From contig NZ_CP009323.1 in assembly GCF_000959725.1 (NCBI RefSeq), forward strand, positions 186,001 to 250,000: a stretch of 64,000 nt of DNA, in the 5' to 3' direction. Numbering within the stretch: position 1 is the first letter of the stretch; the number at the start of each line of letters is the position of its first letter. Both the position numbers and the translations under genes were made by a program. Below the pieces are notes generated by a model. It had not been told where the DNA came from. It saw only the letters and a program-made list of their open reading frames with translations, and ran no database searches. This stretch comes from Burkholderia gladioli. Lineage in GTDB: Bacteria; Pseudomonadota; Gammaproteobacteria; Burkholderiales; Burkholderiaceae. This document shows positions 59,801-64,000 of the stretch, piece by piece.

Positions 59801-60697
59801 TCAGGCGCAGAAGGCCTCGATCAGCGCCGCGATCTGCTCCGGCTGGTCGTGGTGGACCATGTGCCCGGCCTCCTCGATGGTCTTCTCGCGCCAGTCGGGG
59901 AAGGCGGCGAAACGCTTGCGGAATTCGTCGAGCGGGATCCTGCCGGCCAGCATGCGCAGCGTCGGCGAATCGACCGCCTCGACATGCAGCACCTTGGCGC
60001 GCACCCGCGACCAGACCGCCATCACCTCGTCGAGCCGGTACAGCAGCGGCCCGGCCTGCTTGTGGGCCGGATCGGCCAGCAGGTGGTACTGGCCGTCGTC
60101 CTCGCGGCGCGCCCAGTGGTTGGCGAGAAAACGCGCGCGCTCGGGCGCGAGCCGCGGGTTGGTCTTCATCAGGCGCTCGGCCACCTCGCCGAGCGAGGCA
60201 TAGGGCTTGAGCAGCGGCGGCACGCGCAACTCGTCGAGCCAGGCGGCCAGCCGCAGCGGCGCCTGCGAGGCCGGCGGCGGCGCCAGCCCGAAACCCTCCA
60301 GGTCGACCACGCGGCGCACCCGCTCCGGCCGCGCGCCGGCATACAGGCAGACCACGTTCGCGCCCATGCTGTGGCCGACCAGGTTGACCTCGCCGTCCGG
60401 CGTGTAGTGATCGATCAGCGCCTCGAGATCGCCGAGGTAGTCCATGAACCAGTAATGGCCGCCGCCCTGCGCGGCCACCGGCCAATCGGACAGCCCGAAG
60501 CCGCGCGCATCGGGCGCGATCACCTGCCAGTCGCCGGCCAGCGCGTCGACCACGAACTGGAACGAGGCGGCCACGTCCATCCAGCCATGCAGCATGTAGA
60601 GCACCGGCGCATCGGGCCGGCCCCAGCGGCGCACGTGCAGGCGCACGCCACGCACGGTCACGAATTCGGAAATGGAGTCGGAATGGGTCTGGGTCAT
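59801..60697 (-). CDS. Alpha/beta hydrolase
   Basis: 298 residues from ATG 60697. YMLHGWMDVAASFQ (oxyanion region), LVGHSMGANV with the nucleophile Ser, and the last His in EEAGHMVHHDQPE. Asp acid probably in VEAVDSPTLRM. No signal peptide. Substrate cannot be told; the HGWMD and LEGFG patterns are like those of serine hydrolase-type esterases. Confidence 0.85.
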   Translation of the reverse strand: MTQTHSDSISEFVTVRGVRLHVRRWGRPDAPVLYMLHGWMDVAASFQFVVDALAGDWQVIAPDARGFGLSDWPVAAQGGGHYWFMDYLGDLEALIDHYTPDGEVNLVGHSMGANVVCLYAGARPERVRRVVDLEGFGLAPPPASQAPLRLAAWLDELRVPPLLKPYASLGEVAERLMKTNPRLAPERARFLANHWARREDDGQYHLLADPAHKQAGPLLYRLDEVMAVWSRVRAKVLHVEAVDSPTLRMLAGRIPLDEFRKRFAAFPDWREKTIEEAGHMVHHDQPEQIAALIEAFCA

Positions 60698-60841
60698 CGC
60701 GGCCGCCAAAAAAGAATGGTCGTTCGATTATATCGGCGACGCTGCGACGATGTGTGCAATGGTGCTGAGGCGACGCATGTGTCGAGGCACTTCTCTAGGC
60801 TGCATTTGCGTCGCGATGCGCCGTGCCCGGGGCGCGCTTGC

Positions 60842-61726
60842 TCAGTCCGGCGTGCCGGCGGGCGGCGTGTCGCGATCCTGGGCGACCAGCGCCTCCAGTT
60901 CCAGCTCGTCGAAACCGGCGTCGCGGCGCGCCTCGAAGTTGAACGGCCCGCGCAGCCGCGGCGCATGGTACTGCTCGGCGAGCCGCAGGTAGGCCGGATG
61001 CGGTTCGAGCCCGGCCCGCGCGCAGAGATGGCGGAACCAGCGGTTGCCGATCGCCACATGGCCGATCTCGTCGCGCAGGATCACGTCGAGGATCGCGGCC
61101 GAAGCCTCGTCGCCGGCCTGCATCAAGCGCGCGCGGATCGGCGGCGAGGCGTCCAGCCCGCGCGCCTCCAGCGTACGCGGCACCAGCGCCATGCGCGCGA
61201 GCACGTCGCCCGCCGTGCGCTCGCACATTTCCCAGAGCCCGTCGTGGGCCGGGAAATCGCCGTAGGCGTGTCCCAATTCCGCAAGGCGCTCGGCCAGCAG
61301 CGTGTAGTGATACGCCTCCTCGGCCGCCACCTTGAGCCAGTCGGCGTAAAAGGCCGCGGGCATGGCCGGGAAGCGCCAGACCGCATCCAGCGCGAGATTG
61401 ATCGCGTTGAATTCGATATGGGCCAGCGCGTGCAGCAAGGTGGCGCGCCCGGCTTCCGAGCGCATCGAGCGGCGTTGCAGGAAGCGCGGCTCGACCAGTT
61501 CCGGGCGTGCCGGCCGCCCCGGCAAGGCCGGCGGCGGCGCGAAGCGGCGCTCGGGATCGACCTCGGCGCGGCCGGCCAGCCACTGCGCATGCAGCACGCG
61601 CACCTGCGCGGCCTTGGCGACCGGTTCGGTCTCGAGCAGCGCGGCGAGCGCCGCCGCGCGCACGCAGCGGGCGGGCGTGGAAGAGGAAACGGACGGCGCG
61701 GCGGAGGAGAAATTCGGGTCGGACAT
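60842..61726 (-). CDS. DUF455 ferritin-like protein
   Basis: 294 residues from ATG 61726. HALAHIEFNAINLALDA, VAAEEAYHYTLLAERLAELG, and LRDEIGHVAIGNRWF give the ExxH-type diiron ligands of a four-helix bundle. DUF455 proteins are related to MiaE-like tRNA hydroxylases, with unknown substrate. Alone between a gamma-CA gene and a hydrolase gene. Confidence 0.85.
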   Translation of the reverse strand: MSDPNFSSAAPSVSSSTPARCVRAAALAALLETEPVAKAAQVRVLHAQWLAGRAEVDPERRFAPPPALPGRPARPELVEPRFLQRRSMRSEAGRATLLHALAHIEFNAINLALDAVWRFPAMPAAFYADWLKVAAEEAYHYTLLAERLAELGHAYGDFPAHDGLWEMCERTAGDVLARMALVPRTLEARGLDASPPIRARLMQAGDEASAAILDVILRDEIGHVAIGNRWFRHLCARAGLEPHPAYLRLAEQYHAPRLRGPFNFEARRDAGFDELELEALVAQDRDTPPAGTPD

Positions 61727-61920
61727 GAAAACGGCTTCGGCACAGCGTACGCGGTCAATTCGCGCAAGCATTTACAATAGCGGATTCGGGTAGACGCCAG
61801 CATCGCGCGGATCATGCCGATCCCGCGCACGACGCCTGCCCACGGCCCCAGGCGGCCGCGCACATTGTACCGGCGCGCGACACGCGCCCCACCGGCTCAG
61901 CGAACCCCAGGAGACAACGC

Positions 61921-62445
61921 GTGACCATCTACAAGCTCGGCGAAGACGCCCCGACCATTCATGAGAGCGTGTTCGTCGCGGATACCGCGGCGATCATCGG
62001 CAAGGTGGTGCTCGAGGAGAACGCCAGCGTCTGGTTCGGCGCCACGATCCGCGGCGACAACGAGCCGATCGTGGTCGGCGCCGGCAGCAACGTGCAGGAA
62101 GGCGCGGTGCTGCACACCGACCCGGGCTGCCCGCTGACGGTGGCCCCGAACGTGACGATCGGCCACCAGGCGATGCTGCACGGCTGCACCATCGGCGAGG
62201 GTTCGCTGATCGGGATCCAGGCGGTGGTCTTGAATCGGGCGGTGATCGGCCGCAACTGTCTGGTCGGCGCCGGCGCCGTGGTGACCGAGGGCAAGGTGTT
62301 CCCGGACAACTCGCTGATCCTGGGCGCGCCGGCCAAGGTGGTGCGCACGCTGAGCGAGGAAGACATCGCGCGCATGCACGCGAACACGCACAACTACGCG
62401 CAGCGACGCGCGTATTTCAAGGAGCAGTTGGTGCGGATCGGCTGA
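61921..62445 (+). CDS. Gamma carbonic anhydrase-like hexapeptide protein (YrdA/PaaY)
   Basis: 174 residues from GTG 61921 with AGGAGA upstream. Left-handed beta helix hexapeptides (VWFGATIRGDNEPIVVG, VGAGAVVTEGKVF) and His ligands in VLHTDPG and IGHQAMLHGC. Bound zinc or iron at trimer interfaces. Some members are active carbonic anhydrases, others not. Confidence 0.9.
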   Translation: MTIYKLGEDAPTIHESVFVADTAAIIGKVVLEENASVWFGATIRGDNEPIVVGAGSNVQEGAVLHTDPGCPLTVAPNVTIGHQAMLHGCTIGEGSLIGIQAVVLNRAVIGRNCLVGAGAVVTEGKVFPDNSLILGAPAKVVRTLSEEDIARMHANTHNYAQRRAYFKEQLVRIG

Positions 62446-62483
62446 AAGCCGCGCCGCCGCTGCCCGTCAATCGAGGAACCGAA

Positions 62484-63434
62484 GTGAGCGACCAGTTACA
62501 GAAATTCATGTTCAACACGGCACCGGTGCGCGGCGAGATCGTCTCGCTGGGCAACACCTGGCGCGAGGTGCTGACGCGCCGCAACTACCCGGCGCCGGTG
62601 CGCAACGTGCTCGGCGAGATGATGGCCGCCTGCGCGCTGCTGTCCGCGAACCTGAAGTTCAACGGCACGCTCATCATGCAGATCTACGGCGACGGGCCGG
62701 TCAAGATGCTGGTGGTGCAATGCGGCTCGGATCTCTCGATCCGCGCCACCGCCAAGCTGTCGGACGCCACCGCCGCCACGCTCGGCGAAGGCATGTCCTT
62801 CGTCGACCTGGTCAACGCCAGCGGCCACGGCCGCTGCGTGATCACGCTCGACCCGGCCGACAAGAAACCCGGCCAGCAGCCCTACCAGGGCATCGTGCCG
62901 CTCAACGACCACGACGGCCCGATCGAGTCGGTCGCGCAGATGCTCGAGCACTACATGCACCATTCCGAGCAGCTCGACACGCGGCTGTGGCTGGCCGCCA
63001 ACGGCGAGCGCGCGGTCGGCATGCTGCTGCAGAAGCTGCCCGGCGACGGCGGCATCGTGCCGGCCGCCAACGAGCCCGACCTGGATACCTGGGAGCGCGT
63101 CTGCACGCTGGGCAGCACGCTCTCGTCGCAGGAATTGCTCGATACGGAACCCGAGACGGTGTTTCGGCGTCTGTTCTGGCAGGAAAGCGTTCGCCACTTC
63201 GAACCGGCCGCGACGCGCTTCCAGTGCACCTGCTCGCGCGAGAAGGTGGGCGGGATGCTGCGGATGCTGGGCCGCGAGGAAGTGGACAGCGTGATCGAGG
63301 AACGCGGCCATGTCGAGATTCATTGCGAATACTGCAACGAGCGTTATGAATTCGACCCGGTCGACGTCGAACAACTGTTCGTGACGCCTGAAATCGGCGC
63401 AGGCGTCGCGCCGGCCGGCGAACAGCGTCACTGA
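62484..63434 (+). CDS. hslO: Redox-regulated chaperone Hsp33
   Basis: 316 residues from GTG 62484 with GAGGAA. FNTAPVRGEIVSLGNTWREV start, NLKFNGTLIMQIYGDGPVKM and the C-terminal zinc switch CTCSREKV and CEYCNERYEF (CxC...CxxC). Oxidation releases zinc and activates the holdase under oxidative stress. Slightly longer than E. coli Hsp33 (292). Confidence 0.95.
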   Translation: MSDQLQKFMFNTAPVRGEIVSLGNTWREVLTRRNYPAPVRNVLGEMMAACALLSANLKFNGTLIMQIYGDGPVKMLVVQCGSDLSIRATAKLSDATAATLGEGMSFVDLVNASGHGRCVITLDPADKKPGQQPYQGIVPLNDHDGPIESVAQMLEHYMHHSEQLDTRLWLAANGERAVGMLLQKLPGDGGIVPAANEPDLDTWERVCTLGSTLSSQELLDTEPETVFRRLFWQESVRHFEPAATRFQCTCSREKVGGMLRMLGREEVDSVIEERGHVEIHCEYCNERYEFDPVDVEQLFVTPEIGAGVAPAGEQRH

Positions 63435-63485
63435 GGCTCGCGCGTCGCCGCGAGTGCCTTGAAGAAGGTAGAAGGAGAAGCCGTC

Positions 63486-63845
63486 ATGAAGCCCCTGCCC
63501 CTGTCACGCTCGCTGCCGGCAGCCCTCGTCGCGCTCACGCTGGCCGGCTGCGCGGTGCCGCCGTCCTCGACGGTGCTGAGCCGCCTGCCCGACGGCCAGC
63601 CCGGCGCGGCCACCGCCACGGCCCAGCCGCTCACGCCCGCGGAAAAGCAGCGCTACGACGCGATCGACCGGCAGGTGCTGCGCGAGCAGAACGAGATCAT
63701 GTCGGCCGAGGCTGCCGCGCGCGCCTATTCCTACTACGCGCCGACGCCGGTCACCGTCTACGGCGGGTATTACGGCGGCGGCTGGAATCGCGGCTGGGGC
63801 ACCGGCGTCGGTTACGGCTACCCCGGCTGGGGATGGGGCTGGTAA
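63486..63845 (+). CDS. Small lipoprotein with Gly/Tyr/Trp-rich tail
   Basis: 119 residues from ATG 63486. Signal peptide LPAALVALTLAGCAVPPSS with lipobox LAGC (Cys21). A short helical middle (LTPAEKQRYDAIDRQVLREQ) is followed by a tail of Gly, Tyr and Trp (VTVYGGYYGGGWNRGWG). Outer-membrane lipoprotein likely. Function unknown. Confidence 0.8.
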   Translation: MKPLPLSRSLPAALVALTLAGCAVPPSSTVLSRLPDGQPGAATATAQPLTPAEKQRYDAIDRQVLREQNEIMSAEAAARAYSYYAPTPVTVYGGYYGGGWNRGWGTGVGYGYPGWGWGW

Positions 63846-63880
63846 GCCGCTCGGGCCGTCGATCGAGCGCCTCGCCAATG

Positions 63881-63910
63881 AAAAAGCGCGACCTTCGGGT
63901 CGCGCTTTTT
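63881..63910 (+). terminator. Intrinsic terminator
   Basis: AAAAAGCGCGACC TTCG GGTCGCGCTTTTT, a strong hairpin with a stable TTCG loop. It may serve both strands because a leftward gene ends nearby. Confidence 0.9.
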
Positions 63911-63960
63911 CGTTTCCGTCGCCGCCTCGCCGCTACCAGCCGGCGCGAGCCTCTCGCCCG

Positions 63961-64000
63961 TCAGTGATGCTCGGCGCGCCCGTGATGCCGCTCGGGCTTG
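63961..64000 (-). CDS. 3' end of a leftward gene with His-rich C-terminus (partial)
   Basis: On the minus strand the window ends in a frame KPERHHGRAEHH followed by a stop at 63961-63963. Only 12 residues are visible. The nearby terminator at 63,881 supports a convergent gene end. Cannot be identified. Confidence 0.4.
   Translation of the reverse strand, partial: KPERHHGRAEHH

Overview
The window looks like a Burkholderia chromosome (GC-rich; the mutS, slyD-type FKBP, dapA-bamC and trpS neighbourhood on the right is beta-proteobacterial in style). It has two parts. Positions about 46,100 to 64,000 are ordinary core genome. Positions 1 to about 46,100 are layered mobile DNA stacked on the 5' end of mutS. 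The species cannot be fixed from the sequence alone.

Left edge (1-1,850): the 3' part of an IS5-type transposase, a GNAT acetyltransferase gene broken by a CT-dinucleotide expansion, and a scrambled remnant of phage tail genes related to the intact prophage further right. At 1,823 lies a displaced 5' end of mutS (leader, start codon and 19 matching codons). It ends in a 24-bp sequence that recurs at 46,099-46,122 inside the present mutS. These two copies are the best attL/attR candidates, so about 44 kb of foreign DNA is interpreted as sitting inside the mutS reading frame. MutS is now read from a replacement N-terminus supplied by the element beside its integrase gene.

Inside the 44 kb are two further decayed copies of the mutS leader (about 4,914 and 8,095). 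They divide the left part into cargo blocks: (i) a RES-domain protein and a McrB_N-HNH nuclease (2,138-4,788); (ii) an AAA ATPase plus DUF4435/TOPRIM pair resembling the anti-phage system PARIS (5,388-7,654); (iii) a two-repeat zinc-ribbon protein and a three-gene cassette of an Nmad2-like protein, an XRE-ImmA/IrrE protease and a PIN toxin-like protein (8,195-11,479). This reads as repeated integration of defence cargo at one site.

A complete-looking temperate prophage follows (about 11,700-46,100). From a central switch (Cro-like 41,221 / CI-like 41,297) the lytic genes run leftward: CII-like regulator, VapE-type primase-helicase, a zinc-motif antiterminator-like protein, lambda-type head genes (TerS, TerL, gpW, portal, ClpP-type protease, decoration protein, capsid), P2-type contractile tail genes (V, W, J, I, fibre, FI, FII, E/E', T, U, X, D), a lysis cassette and a Dam-type methylase. 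The rightward genes are the repressor, several small proteins, a ParB-like protein and an AlpA-like regulator. The integrase faces them from the right end. Repressor-like operators lie on both sides of the repressor gene, and terminator-like hairpins punctuate the late operon. An inverted array of 8-bp repeats beside the primase is a candidate replication origin.

The most unusual signal is a dispersed 11-bp palindrome, AAAGTNACTTT and one-step variants. It occurs 13 times between 12,730 and 43,690, inside genes and between them, and I did not find it in the core genome on the right. It may be a distributed binding site for a phage protein, the encoded ParB-like protein being the first candidate.

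Right part (46,099-64,000): mutS, a secreted phosphoesterase-like protein, an SlyD-type isomerase, a JmjC-type oxygenase, a small Ala/Ser-rich lipoprotein, an MBL hydrolase, bamC, dapA, a methyltransferase, trpS, a site-2 protease homologue, a YrdC-family protein, a PHP nuclease, an alpha/beta hydrolase, a ferritin-like DUF455 protein, a gamma carbonic anhydrase-like protein, hslO and a small lipoprotein.
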